Source of the DNA: Macrocybe gigantea
Lineage: Eukaryota; Basidiomycota; Agaricomycetes; Agaricales; Callistosporiaceae
DNA length: 64,000 bases
Direction of reading: 5' to 3'
Assembly (NCBI GenBank): GCA_011319805.1
Contig: SJRY01000263.1
Location: 372,001-436,000, forward strand
Below the pieces are notes generated by a model. That model was not told the DNA's origin. It worked only from the letters and a program-made list of their open reading frames with translations, and did not search any database. The stretch's first letter is position 1; each line of letters opens with the position of its first letter. Shown here in pieces: positions 48,701 through 59,884 of this stretch. Both the position numbers and the translations under genes were made by a program.

Positions 48701-50711
48701 CTAGTATCTCCGTTGTGGTTTTGGATCCGCTCCATAGAAGATTATGGCCTTTAAGAGCAAATGTAGTTTGTCATAGTCAATGCTGGCAAATATGGGTACT
48801 TACATGTTTATCGAGGAACGACTGCAGTCGGCTCTTTAGTTTGGCAGATGATGTGTTATTAACATTGCCGCACACGAGCTTCAAAAATACGTCGAAATGT
48901 ATCGGCTTTGCATATGTCAACCCGAGAGTTATGGATTATCAAGGACACGCTTGCCTCGTAGCGCAGGATACGAAGGTGTAGTTCTTCGTTTTGAATAATT
49001 CGTTCTTTTATTCGCTGCTCCCACTCATCTTCATCGGTTTCAGGCACATAGCGCTTCGTTCGCCCAGCACGCCTACTCGGCCCAACCTGACGTGTAGAAG
49101 TCTGTGACTGGTCACCACAGGACCCATGTACGTCCTCCGCCGGGGATATCAAGCTGCCCGACGGTCCAAGATGCCCCATTTCAACTGCTAAGACACTGCT
49201 CGCCTGCCCACGTCTTCGCTCTGGGATATAGTGCAAAGATGCATCGTCATCGCCGAATTCGGACGGTTCAAGTATTTGGTTCAGATAAGCGTCTGTTTCT
49301 ATGGGTAAACCGGATCCCTTGTTGATCGTGGAGATTTCATGAACACGCTTTAGAGTAACCTCTCCTCTGGGTCTTGAGACAGGGTGCTTCTCAAGAACAG
49401 GTAGACAATTTTCTTTTTCGCTGAGGGCGGGCAAGCCAGAGCGCGAATCGAGTGAATCATATTGTTCCTAAAAGTTCTCAGTCACGATTAAACAGAGAGG
49501 GAATGAACACCAACGCAAGTCGCTTCACCAAATGGGGACGGTGAAAACCAAGGTCTGTCGACAGTGTCTCCATCATCACTGTTCAGCAGCCTCTGAGGTT
49601 GAGATGGTTGGAAAGGAGATGCCGCCCCAGTGTCAGAGCATCGTGCATCTAGCCGACTTGGCTTAAACGTCTGGGTAGAGGATGGAGGCGCGCCATTGTC
49701 GTCCGAATCGCCCGGTCCTGGTGACATGAGTCGCTGGCCCACTGCCTAACAAAGAAGACACACCAAGAATCAAACGCGCCCGGTCCAGAATGGCATGACG
49801 TGTGTCTTCAATGCTTCTGACAGTTTCGAGAACCCTTTTCTTTCGCTTTCGGCTTGAGGTCCTTTCCACCGTGATCATTTCGAAAGTTGTGCATCTGAAT
49901 CGTGCAGACGCTTCCCCAAGGTCGCTTTCCGAAGTCGTTGTGGTTGTGGTAACTTGCATGTCGATACGATTGGCAATAAGCACATCGACCGTCTCTTCAG
50001 TTAAGTGGCGTTTTCTGGCACACGATTGAATATGGGCCGCTTTCTGCACAGCAGTCTTCCTCGTCGTCCATTGCATATCGCAACTCACGCATCTGGATAG
50101 CTTGGATAACTGCGCGCCTGTGAATTTAGTCAAGAGCCGGTGATTGCATCTCTTCTTCCCTTTATTACTTGACCTTACGGACTCGTCCGTAAGCGCGTAT
50201 TCCCGTGCGGCAGCTGACGTCGTAGGCTTTTGTTTAGATGAAAGTTCATTGCCCTTGTAAGCAAATTGCCGGAAATCAATGCCACTTCCATCTTCTGTTT
50301 CGGAATCGCTGGCAATGTGATTGCTTGCAACGTGCGAATTGGAAGAACCCATTTCTGCAGGGCTCTCTAATAACGATTTCGGGCCTGCAGTCTCTTGAGG
50401 ACACCACCAATGAGAGAACTGCACATCTCACTCGCCATTATCTTGCCACGGGCTCAACTTGCTGGGTAGGTGATTTGTCTCGCTCAAACACCCTCGGCCA
50501 CGCTCCAATACAGAATCCTCCTCAGAAACGGAGGTTATATCTAGGTGTATTATAAGCTAAGACTTGATAAAGACGGATAGAAGACCTGACCTGATATGTC
50601 TATGACTCTCTCCGACATAGCCTCCACTTCGTCAGACGTCGAATCAGAAATTTCGATCACTTCAGAGGTTACGGGCATGTATGATGTAGGACTGGTATTG
50701 TCTGTGGCCCT
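48701..50711 (-). CDS. slx4: SLX4 structure-specific endonuclease scaffold, 3' part; gene interrupted by retrotransposon
   Basis: The host part of SLX4 left of the insertion. Near the cut it reads TDNTSPTSYMPVTSEVIEIS and DSTSDEVEAMSERVIDIS (SUMO-interaction-like hydrophobic/acidic runs). A Zn-finger-like block follows, LSRCVSCDMQWTTRKTAVQK then AAHIQSCARKRHLTEETV. The C-terminus is the SLX1-binding domain: DEDEWEQRIKERIIQNEELH, LRILRYE, then, across a GC-AG intron (donor gcaagc at 48954), PIHFDVFLKLV and LKSRLQSFLDKH, and after the last intron AIIFYGADPKPQRRY. SLX4 activates SLX1 to cut branched DNA in recombination repair. The first about 41 codons lie beyond the retrotransposon. Splicing around 50,420 is uncertain, perhaps with one lost base. 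Confidence 0.82.
50707..50711. repeat. Target-site duplication, left copy (GCCCT)
   Basis: The five bases directly before the left LTR are identical to the five bases directly after the right LTR (55361-55365), as expected from integrase-mediated insertion. Confidence 0.9.
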
Positions 50712-50921
50712 TGTAGAAAAATCGTAGACAACCTTGTTATATTCTTGTAGACTACGAGCCCTTTTATACATAGTCGTAGGCCTTTTCCTAGCTACGAAAC
50801 TTGTAAGGTAGTTCTGATACAGTATGCTAATATATCACTGATATATATATAATAAAGTCGGGCACAGCCCAGTGTGCGTGTATCTATGCTCGTCGTGATA
50901 TGGGATTACCCACTTTCAACA
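50712..50921 (-). repeat. 3' LTR of the copia element (left copy)
   Basis: 210 bp, TGTAG...CAACA on the plus strand. On the element strand it contains TATAAAA (plus-strand 50762-50768), a likely core promoter, which overlaps an ATG at 50771. Several TCGTAG/CTACGA hexamers occur in both orientations. Confidence 0.93.
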
Positions 50922-53900
50922 CTCCCCCTTAAGCCCATGTCCAATCCAATTTCGCGAACGAGGCGTTGGTGTGTGGTCGCGGGTAACGGTTTCGTGAAGA
51001 TGTCGGCGAGGTTGTCCTCGGATGCGCAATGGAAAATCTCGATCTCGTTAGAGATCACCTTTTCGCGGACGAAATGGTGTTGGATGTCGATGTGCTTGCT
51101 CCGCGCGTGAAAGCCCGAATTCGCCGAGAATTTTATCGTCGAGCTGTTGTCGATAAAGAGTGTCGTCGGGTCGCTGATGGGATATTGAAGCTCATCGTAG
51201 ACATGGCGTAGCCACGCCGCTTCGCGAGTCGCGAGGCTGGCAGCCATGTATTCCGCTTCCATTGAAGACAGCGCGACGGTCGGTTGTTTCTTCGCGCGCC
51301 ATGAAATTGGTCCGCCGGCTAGAAGAAAAACGTAGCCGGTGGTCGATCGGCGGTCGTTGGGGTCGGATCCCCAGTCGGCGTCGCAATAGCCGGTCGGCGT
51401 AGTGTCTGCGGTCGTCCCGTAGGTGATTCCGTAGTCGCGCGTTCCGTTGAGGTAGCGGAAGACGCGTTTGACGGCGGTCCAATGAGCCGGTGACGGGTTA
51501 GAAGAAAATTGACTTAGCTTCTGAACCGCATAGGCTATGTCGGGTCGCGTCCCTACGGCGGCATACATTAGCGATCCGATGGCCTGCAAGTATTCGGGGA
51601 TATGGTGGGTTTCCCCTTCGGGGGTTTTCTCGAGTATGACGTGAGGATCGAGCGGCATCTTGACGGGGTGGGAGTCTTGCATGCCGTGTCGTTCGAGAAT
51701 GCGCGCGACATATTGAGATTGGGAGATCCGGATGGTTCCCGTCTCGTTGTCGCGGTGGAGTTCAAGGCCGACGACTTGGCGGGCTTCGCCTAGGTCGGTT
51801 ATCTTGAACCGGGATGCAAGCTGGGCCTTAGCTCGCGTCGTCGCGTCGTCGTCGGAAGCGATGATGAACATGTCATCAACGTGAACGGCAACGATTACTA
51901 AATCGTTACCAAGCTGCCGAAAATAGACGCATTGGTCGGAGAAGAGGCGCGTGAAGCCGAGTTCGAGGAAAATTTTATTCAGCTTCGCGTTCCATTCTCT
52001 CCCTGACTGCTTGAGTCCGTAGAGGGTCTTGAGCAGCAGCAGGACGTTATCTGTCCCGTCTTCATAGCCGGGGGCTGGATCATGTAGATCTCCTCTTGGA
52101 GGTCTCCATTTAGGTAAGCTCCCACAGCATCAATCACATGCGTTTTGAGTCCTAAACGGGCGGCGAGTGCAATTAGCAGGCGCAACGTCTCCAGGCGCAT
52201 CACTGGCGCAAACGTCTCCGTGAAATCCACGCCGGGGATTTGGCTGAAGCCCTTTGCGACCAGCCGCGCCTTGTATTTCGTCACCCGCCCCTCGCTATCC
52301 CGTTTGATGCGAAAGACCCACTTGCAAGGCACGGCCTTGCGCCCTGCAGGTAAGCCCTTCCTTTTCCAGGTTCCCAAGTCCCTGAGCTGGCTGATCTCGT
52401 CGTCCATAGCCGCTTTCCATTTCGGCCAGTCGGGCGACTCCTGTGCCTCATGCAACGTCCGCGGCTCATCGGCCGCTTCCCCTCCTGCCAATGCGAAGTC
52501 GACGAACTCGAATTCGTCATCGTCGGCTTCCTCAATGCCGACGTTCGCGCGTTCTGCGTTTGCTTTTGGCCTACGGCTGGCTGGATTGTGCAATCTTGCA
52601 TAATTCGGCTGGGGTTTGTCCGTTACGCGAGTCGTTCGCCGCTGGAGAATTGTTGCAACCGGAATTTTCGACGGGGTGAGTCCTTTTGCTGGCCGAATTT
52701 CTGGTGCAACGTTTTGATCAGTGCCTGATGACATTGTCCCTGCAGCCCTGCTCGCGCTGCTGGGAACCGGGTTTGCCGGATCCGGCTTGCTTTCCAGATT
52801 CGGTGCGTTCTGGCTCACTGGCTCCCCCTCAAGCTGGGAAGGCTGAGCTGGTTCCAGAATTATATCATCGTCATGTTCCTCCGGCGGGTCCTCCAGCGAA
52901 AAAATGACGTTCCGTGATGTCAATATTCGCCGCGCGCTTGGACTGTAGTAGCGGTAGCCCTTCGTCCCAGCCGCGATTCCGGTAAAGATGAATTTTCGCG
53001 ACTTGGCATCGAGCTTACTGATTTTGCCATTCTGATTTAGGACCCAGCACGGTCGGCCGAACTCCTGCAGATCGGCGATGTCTGGTTTTTCGCCCGTAAA
53101 AACCTCGTCGGGCGTCTGTCCTTTCAGCGCATTGGTCGGCGAGCGATTTCGGAGGTAATTGGAGTATGCGATAGCCTCCGGCCATAGGAATTTTGGTACG
53201 TTCCATGCAATCATCATTGCGCGGGCCCGTTCGACTAACGTTCGATTCAGTCGCTCGGCAATTCCATTTTGGGAAGGTGAGTGCGCGGCCGTGATTTCTA
53301 ACTCCATCCCACAGCCGAGAAGAAAATCGCGGAATGCTGTATTGATGAACTCGCCTCCACCATCAGCGCGGAACTTCCTAATTTTTCTCCCCGTCTGCGT
53401 CTCGAACCACGCCTTGTAGTTCTTGAAGCACGGTAAGGCCTCGCTCTTCTTTTTTATGAAATTGACCGTGGACTTCCTGCTTTTCCCATCAGTGAAGCTG
53501 ACATAATAAAGCTCGCCTCGGATTCCGGCTATGCGCGCAGGTCCCCACACGTCGGCAACGATGAGATCGCCGATTTCCTTGATCTCGGTCTCAGACTCCT
53601 TTGGGAATGGCGCGACATGCTGCTTTGCCTGTATGCAGGCATCGCACTGTGTACTCGGTTCGCGTGACTCATCCACATCAAGTCCAGTTACGAGTCCCTT
53701 GGCCTTCATGGCCCGGATGCCATCCATATGGAGGTGGCCAAGGACCTTGTGCCACTCGTCCCAAGTACGTTTCGCCAGATTCCTGCCTGCTAACGCGAAC
53801 GTCTTTGGAGTAGGCCCTTGGACAGCTGCAATGGCTCTCATGTCATACAGCCGCCCGATCCGGGTCCCCTCCATGACAACTGACCGGCTTTTCGGTGCGA

Positions 53901-55062
53901 TCACGGCAATTTTGTCGCCCGAAAGGTTTAGATCAAATCCGGCCTCCGTCATCGCGCCTACACAAATCAGGTTAAATGGCGCGCTAGGCACATGGAGCGC
54001 GTCCCTTAGGAGGAAGGTGTGAGATTTCCCTCCCATGTCTCCAACAATCCTGACTGTTCCCTTGCCTATTACAGGCGCTGGCTTGCTGCCAAATCCTCGC
54101 ACGGAATGGCCGACGACTTCCTGGTAAGTGATGAAATACTTCCTTTCCCGGGCGATGTGTTTGGTGACAGCGCTGTCCGCAAGCCATGCTTGGCTCGAGA
54201 TACCCGCTAGGGCCATCATTTCGTCGCCATCGCCATCCGCTCCTGCGCATGCCCAATCGGGCGGGTCCTTGGAGTCCTCTCCAACATGTGCGCTATCCGA
54301 CTTCTTTGGATTCTGCCCGGACCTTCCCTCACCCTTGTCGTCTGCCTTCTTTTTCGCGTGCTCCGAGGCGTAATGCCCCTTCTGTCCACAAACGAAGCAG
54401 TTCCCTGTGAACTTCTTCTTCTTTTTCTTCTCCTGCTTCCCTGCCAGGGCTGTTTCGTCCTTGGGCTCTCGCACACGACGCTCAACCTCAAGAATTCGTG
54501 AGATCAAGTTTGCCGAGTTATCAAGGGTCGCGGTATCGACGCTGGAAATAAAGTTATTCCAGGATTCCGGTAACGAGGTGAGTAGGGTGATGGAAAATTC
54601 CGCATCAGAAACCTTCTGCCCTAGTGAGTTCAGTTCCTCGCGATAGCCCTGCATCGTTCTGATGTGTTCCTCAATCGGTGTGGCTTCCTCGCACTGTGCG
54701 CGGAAGAGCTTTCTGCGCGTGACAACAATGCCTAGGGCCCCCTGGGGCTCCATCATTGTCTTCAGGGTGCTCCAAGCTCCCGACGCGCTTTCTGCTGACA
54801 TCACGTACACGAAGATCTGGTCACCTACACGCGATCGGATCGTTGTCAAGGCTTGGCGGTCCCTCTTCTTCCATGCTGCCAGTTTCTCGTCTGATGGTTC
54901 CGGCATCTTTTCCTCGCCCGTAACGATTTCCCACTGACCTTTTTCGATGAATAGGTCCATCATCTTGACCCTCCAGATCATGTAGTTCTCGGGTCCTCGC
55001 AGCGGCTCGATGCGGATGACGTTCGTCGCTTGGGTGGCTATGTCGGCAACAGTTTCGGACAT
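50906..55062 (-). CDS. Copia Gag-Pol polyprotein, one frame break in RT
   Basis: A single long frame starts at ATG 55062 and is open to 51979; a second frame carries on to a stop at 50906 inside the 3' LTR. Gag: LRGPENYMIWRVKMMDLFIE (UBN2/copia gag). Zinc knuckle: CFVCGQKGHYASEH. Protease: WLADSAVTKH. Integrase: LGHLHMDGIRAMK...CDACIQAK, with D/D/E residues in VADVWGP, RADGGGEF and GIAERLNRT. RT: WVFRIKRDSEGRVTKYKARL, VDFTETFAPVMRLETLR, AYLNGDLQEEIYM and the catalytic VHVDDMF. RNase H: GYCDADWGSDPNDRRSTTGY, SSMEAEYMAA and FTKPLP. The frames meet near 52071, where one G of a G-run appears lost. All catalytic positions of integrase, RT and RNase H that I can see are intact. Confidence 0.92.
50922..50933 (-). 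promoter_or_regulatory. Polypurine tract of the copia element
   Basis: On the element strand the sequence CTTAAGGGGGAG directly precedes the 3' LTR; this is the primer for plus-strand DNA synthesis. Confidence 0.8.
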
Positions 55063-55140
55063 GGTGGCAGTGTAGGGGGTTTAGCTGGTAGTGTCGAGAG
55101 TGTGCAGGTAGAGAAAAATATTTTTTAGAGATTTAGGCCG

Positions 55141-55152
55141 GGGCCCATAACC
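55141..55152 (-). promoter_or_regulatory. Primer-binding site complementary to the initiator tRNA-Met anticodon arm
   Basis: Directly after the 5' LTR the element strand reads GGTTATGGGCCC. This is the complement of GGGCCCATAACC, the anticodon arm of eukaryotic initiator tRNA-Met. That is the half-tRNA priming mode known from Drosophila copia, rather than priming from the tRNA 3' end. Confidence 0.7.
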
Positions 55153-55360
55153 TGTAGAAAAATCGTAGACAACCTTGTTATATTCTTGTAGACTACGAGC
55201 CCTTTTATACATAGTCGTAGGCCTTTTCCTAGCTACGAAACTTGTAAGGTAGTTCTGATACAGTATGCTAATATATCACTGATATATATAATAAAGTCGG
55301 GCACAGCCCAGTGTGCGTGTATCTATGCTCGTCGTGATATGGGATTACCCACTTTCAACA
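55153..55360 (-). repeat. 5' LTR of the copia element (right copy)
   Basis: 208 bp, identical to the left LTR apart from one fewer TA unit. The TATAAAA motif lies at plus-strand 55203-55209, so the genomic RNA would start about 25-30 nt to its left, before the primer-binding site. Confidence 0.93.
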
Positions 55361-55365
55361 GCCCT
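55361..55365. repeat. Target-site duplication, right copy (GCCCT)
   Basis: Matches 50707-50711. Confidence 0.9.
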
Positions 55366-55485
55366 CCCGCGTTCGCCAGTAGCTTTAAAAGCGTTGCGTG
55401 CCCGCATCCGTATTCCTTCTCTTTCTGGTTCTGAGTCCTCGGCGATTTCGGTTTCAAGGCTGTTGTTCATCGCGTTGGGTGGCAT
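55361..55485 (-). pseudogene. slx4: SLX4 5' coding fragment cut off by the retrotransposon
   Basis: From ATG 55485 the frame reads MPPNAMNNSLETEIAEDSEP then ends ATGERGRA at the insertion point. If one copy of GCCCT is removed, the reading continues in frame into TDNTSPTSY of the left part (50711 and lower), so this is the original first coding exon of SLX4. In the present arrangement the frame enters the LTR and stops after about four codons. The acidic ETEIAEDSEPE stretch fits a Slx4 N-terminus, but there is no domain here. Confidence 0.78.
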
Positions 55486-55633
55486 TGTGTCCAAGTCACG
55501 GTTCGGTCGCAACGGGAAGTGCTTATGTAAGGTACGCGACGCGTTATTTGTCTTCGTTGCCTCACCTTTGACCTTGGTATAACTGTGCCGCCAGGCCCTT
55601 ACTGACTTGTCTTGCCTGCGTCTGGCATCGATC
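55486..55633. promoter_or_regulatory. Bidirectional promoter region of SLX4 and importin-11
   Basis: 148 bp separate the SLX4 ATG (leftward) from the importin ATG (rightward). The retrotransposon has not hit this region, so importin transcription should be intact while SLX4 transcription runs into the element after 125 coding bases. Confidence 0.45.
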
Positions 55634-58600
55634 ATGAGCAACACAAAAGCAACATCTAGCACTGTCGAACATGTGTCGCCACAGGAACTGTACGATGTCA
55701 TAGTAGCGGCAGCATCCCAAGATCCTGCGCGGGTGCAAGCATCGAGCAAGCGTCTGAGGGAGATGCTTGATATGTTTGGAACGTATGACTCTCTGCATGA
55801 AATTGCTGCACAAAGGACACTTCCGTTGGCCGTTCGTCAACAAGCAATCATCCAATTCAAAAATGCAGCGCTAAGTCATTGGCGATCAAGGAAGTGAGTG
55901 GAAAACGATGCTGCTTATTCGACTCACGATTATCAAGACTTTATAGAGTGATTTCAGACGAACAACGAATGCGAATTCGTAGTCGTTGCCTGATTTTTTG
56001 GATGAAGAGGATGAAACGGTATCGGTCGCTCCCGATCTCCTATGTCTATCCGCAGTTCTGATCACCTTCGATTGAAGATTGCAGAATGCAATCATGTGGT
56101 CGTGTCAAAGATTTCTCGCCTCGATTTCCCCAACAATTGGTTTGTCCATTGCTTCCATTCTGCTCCAGGTACCTAACAATTGGTAGGCCTAACCTGTTCA
56201 ACGACCTTCTGAGCCTCGTTCAGACAAATCTGGAGAAACGATATGCATCTGTCGAACCAGACACTCAAAGTGCCCTTGTGCTCCGACGGAGTTTGACTTT
56301 ACTAAATAGCGTCATCAAAGAGTTTGCTAGTATAAAAATGCTGAACGGAGTGAAGACGATGTCTAATGTAAGCGAATCCCTTCGATTCCCGTGTCATACC
56401 CCAATGTCACCCATCCCAGCTGGTCGCAGAATACTATCCAATCTTTTACAACTATTATTCAAAGATGTCGGCATTCATAACTCCTACGGCAATTACGGAA
56501 CAAAATATCGGAACACTCAATATCCGCGATAATATATGGCTTGCACACCTCGTCTACAAATGTCTAGCCAAAATGTCGATCTGGTCATGGAATAGAATCG
56601 ATAAAGTGTCCAAAGCGGAATATCAGAGGAACCAATCTTGGGTGCGCAGCCATTTCCTTGTCCTGAACCTTTGATGTCCCAACTAAAATGCCAAACTCTA
56701 ATCAAGCTGCAGGACCTTTTCCAAAACACATTTCTGCAACTTCGGGCACTAACAGAACACCGCCGGAATATTGTCATGGCCCTGAGTCGCAGTAGTTCTA
56801 GCATTACCATGACATCGCGTCAATCCGTGGACATCTTGACAAAGCACATTCTATTGTTTGGTAAATTCTTCCGCCGTTTGCAGCAGTTGTCGTCCACTCG
56901 CTTTTCAGCCTTGCCTATGTGCAACGATATGATATTATTTTACTGGTCGCAGGTAGTCGAGGCTACCAGCGGTCCTCCTGAATTCATCAGCGGTATGTTG
57001 ACGTGCCACATCGACTCAATCTCGCTGACGCCGTCATAGATTCAAATGAAGCTATTTACCCTGTTCGTTTCCTAGTCCAAGGCATGGTCCTTTTCAAAGA
57101 GAGCCTTCCCCACTGGACGCCGGCGCGAAAGGACGGAACGCCGAACCCAAATAGTATGGATTTTCCTGTTCTTTATATCCTCATCTTGAACCCCGTCAGC
57201 TTTGTCACAGGAATTCGTCGAGAATGCTGTGCGTCTTCTGGTGACCCGATTCATGCCGCTTAATCCAACCGACCTTGAAAATTGGATGGCCGATCCAGAG
57301 GAGTGGTTCAATACAGAAGACAAGGAAAATGACCAGTGGGAATACGAGATCAGAGTAAGGATGCTGCTTCCCCATGTTTATCGCTACTCATTGCTTATTA
57401 CACGCCAATAGCCGTGCAGCGAAAGGGTTTTGCTACAGTTAGCCAATCAATATGCTCCTTTCGTCACGCCCCTCCTACAGTCCACCTTCCAACAATTTGC
57501 TAGTATGTTCGTAATTCCCCACAACTACTCTTCACTGATTCGTGAGAATAGCACAGCAATCTGTCGACTTGCAGAGCGTATTGCAAAAAGAGGCCTTGTA
57601 CTGTGCAATTGGTCGTTGTGCACATCGCTTGAAGGGTGTCATTCCATTCGAGCGGTGGCTAGAACAAACGTTATCTTCCGAAGCTCGGAATGTCAATCCA
57701 AAGTGGGCAACATCTTTCTGTACCGTTTTTCAATATACACATCCGACTTCATAGCTTCCCAATCATCAAACGTCGAATAGCATGGCTGATAGGGAAATGG
57801 GTTTCAGAGGACTGTACATCTCCCAACAACCCTCAAGTTTGGGAGATATTGGTTCACTTGCTTCAAGACCGCGGGCCAGGGTCAGACCCTGTCGTCCGCC
57901 TGACAGCCGCTGTTGCCCTCAAAGACTGTCTGGATGTAGGAATCAAGTACGGAGGATATGCAATGAAGAAACTCACGCATATTGCAGACTCTCGAGCTTG
58001 ATATCGAATATTTTGCTCCTTTTTTGCCCACTACAGTTTCCGAACTCGTCCGTCTTCTAGGCGAAGCGGATACTTTCGAAGGCAAACGTCGCATTGATCA
58101 CAGTCTCAACGTAGTCATCGAGCAGGCAGGCAAAAGAGTAATTATGTATCATTTTGTGTTACGCTGGATTTGAGCTTACTTTATGCAATAGATTGTGCCA
58201 TTTATCAACATGATTGTCGCCCCCCTTCCCCACCTATGTCGGTATTTGGTCCTGGCCATATTGGATGGACAAGTGCTCACAGATTGGACAGGGACAGAAG
58301 CAGGTGAACAATGGTTATTCAAAGGGTCGATGTTAGTCACTGTGACAAAATTGGTGGATGTGAGTGCGTATTTCTCGTTCGAAGTTCAACTTTCCGACTC
58401 TTTGCAGTCCATCGGCCAAGAGGCAACCAACCTAGCAGGAGTAATAGTACCGCTGGTGAGAGAGAGCCTCTCTCCTGGGGTACGTAGATCCTTTTTACAT
58501 CTCCAACTGTAATGTGCTCTGACAATCAACTGCAGATCATGGTCAATCTGGACGAAGACGGACTCAATTTATGGGCGAGCGCTCTTCGTAATACCCTCAC

Positions 58601-59815
58601 CATAAGCAGCGTGGACGGGGCACCCGCCCTTTTTGAACTTATACCCCGGGCTATCGACCTTTTGTCGTCTAATATGGATTTATTAGGAAAAACTATCAGC
58701 GTCATTGAATCGTATGTGCTGCTCGACGCCCCTACCCTTCTACAGGTAAGCCCGCCCACAGAATCACGAACGCAATCTACCATTCTCCAAAGGCCTATAG
58801 CATCGACCTCTTTAAAGCATTCCTCGAAGCACTGAAGGGCGACGCGGTTACCGTTAATATGAAGGATATGTTGGTCACTCTAAATTTATTAACTCAAGCC
58901 GCTTCTCCAAACATGTGGGGAGAAGCGATGCATACCTCTGGGCTGTTCGCTCACATACTTATGACACTCATTGATGGAGAGGTAAGACGGTATCTTGGGT
59001 CATGCTGCTCCCTGCTAATCATCGCATCCCAGATTGCCGTCACTGTGCTGACTGAGCACATCTATCTTCTAGCCAGGATAGTGATGGCCGATCGAAACCT
59101 TTTCCTCCAGCTGATGTCTGCTACGGCAACAGCACGGAATGTGACAGAAAGTTATTTGTATGAGGGATTATTAGATCAGTGGTGGGGGAAGGTAATGACC
59201 GAATATCCTGAATTTTTGCCCGGGTGATCCTCAATTTCGTTTGCAGTTTGACAACATGAGCGAGCCACGTCATCGCAAGCTCACGGCCATGGGCATTGCT
59301 GCCCTGGTTTCCACAGCTCGACTTGAGGTTCTCCAAAGGCTGCCCATCGAGATCTTCAATCTTTGGGTTGATGTATTCTGTGAAATAAGAGAGGCCAAAA
59401 TAATTAAGGAAGGCCAAAGTGACGAGTAAGTTCATACCATGACACGATTGTGCTGGTTTCGCGGCTAACCAGTACTTAGCTCTCGACCACCTTCGCCGAA
59501 TAGTCTCAGGCGGCACTGGGAGCTGGACGACGCACCTGAATCTTACTACCAGGGCACGCAAGGTACAGCCGAATATGGACGTCGCAAAGCTGTAAGTAGC
59601 TTCGGTTTTTCCTTGATGATCTCCACTCGACGCTTGGTGACCCTCAGCTCTACGACCGCGATCCTGTGCGTTCGGTGAAATTGAGTACGTACGTTGGTGC
59701 CCGTCTCCGAGAGGCAGAGGCTCTTTGTGGGCCAGAAAATTTCCAAAGAACATATCTGTCTAAAGTGGAGCCAGCCGTCATCGGGCAAATCCAATCCGAA
59801 ATAGCCTCAACATGA
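55634..59815 (+). CDS. Importin-11/Kap120-type karyopherin beta, one frame break
   Basis: Many exons encode an importin-beta family protein of about 1,000 residues. It starts MSNTKATSSTVEHVSPQELY; the importin-beta N-terminal domain follows (LREMLDMFGTYDSLHEIAAQ, LPLAVRQQAIIQFKNAALSH). HEAT-type repeats include SKISRLDFPNNWPNLFNDLL, FGKFFRRLQQLSSTRFSALP, RFLVQGMVLFKESLPHWTP, TRFMPLNPTDLENWMADPEE and LLDQWWGK/FDNMSEPRHRKL. The C-terminal end is IGQIQSEIAST. The order matches IPO11/Kap120, which imports ubiquitin-conjugating enzymes and ribosome-biogenesis factors in other organisms. One base seems missing near 55991-55998 (CL before FLDEEDET). Confidence 0.85.
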
Positions 59816-59884
59816 CGACTGCATTACTCAAGTGCATCCCCGACTCATTTACTAACACCATCGAAACTTGGATACAACGACGTG

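Larger units (their letters stand above)
50712..55360 (-). mobile_element. Full-length Ty1/copia LTR retrotransposon inserted in SLX4
   Basis: A 4.65-kb element on the minus strand with LTRs of 210 bp (left) and 208 bp (right). They are identical except for one TA unit in a TATATA run, so the insertion is recent. The ends are TG...CA. A purine tract (AAGGGGGAG on the minus strand) abuts the 3' LTR, and a primer-binding site follows the 5' LTR. The domain order gag, protease, integrase, RT, RNase H places it in Ty1/copia (Pseudoviridae). It is flanked by GCCCT duplications and lies in the same orientation as SLX4. Confidence 0.95.

Noticed and set aside
52145..54646. Plus-strand frames of 60-160 codons within the retrotransposon
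   Set aside because: They are antisense shadows of the copia gag-pol frame.
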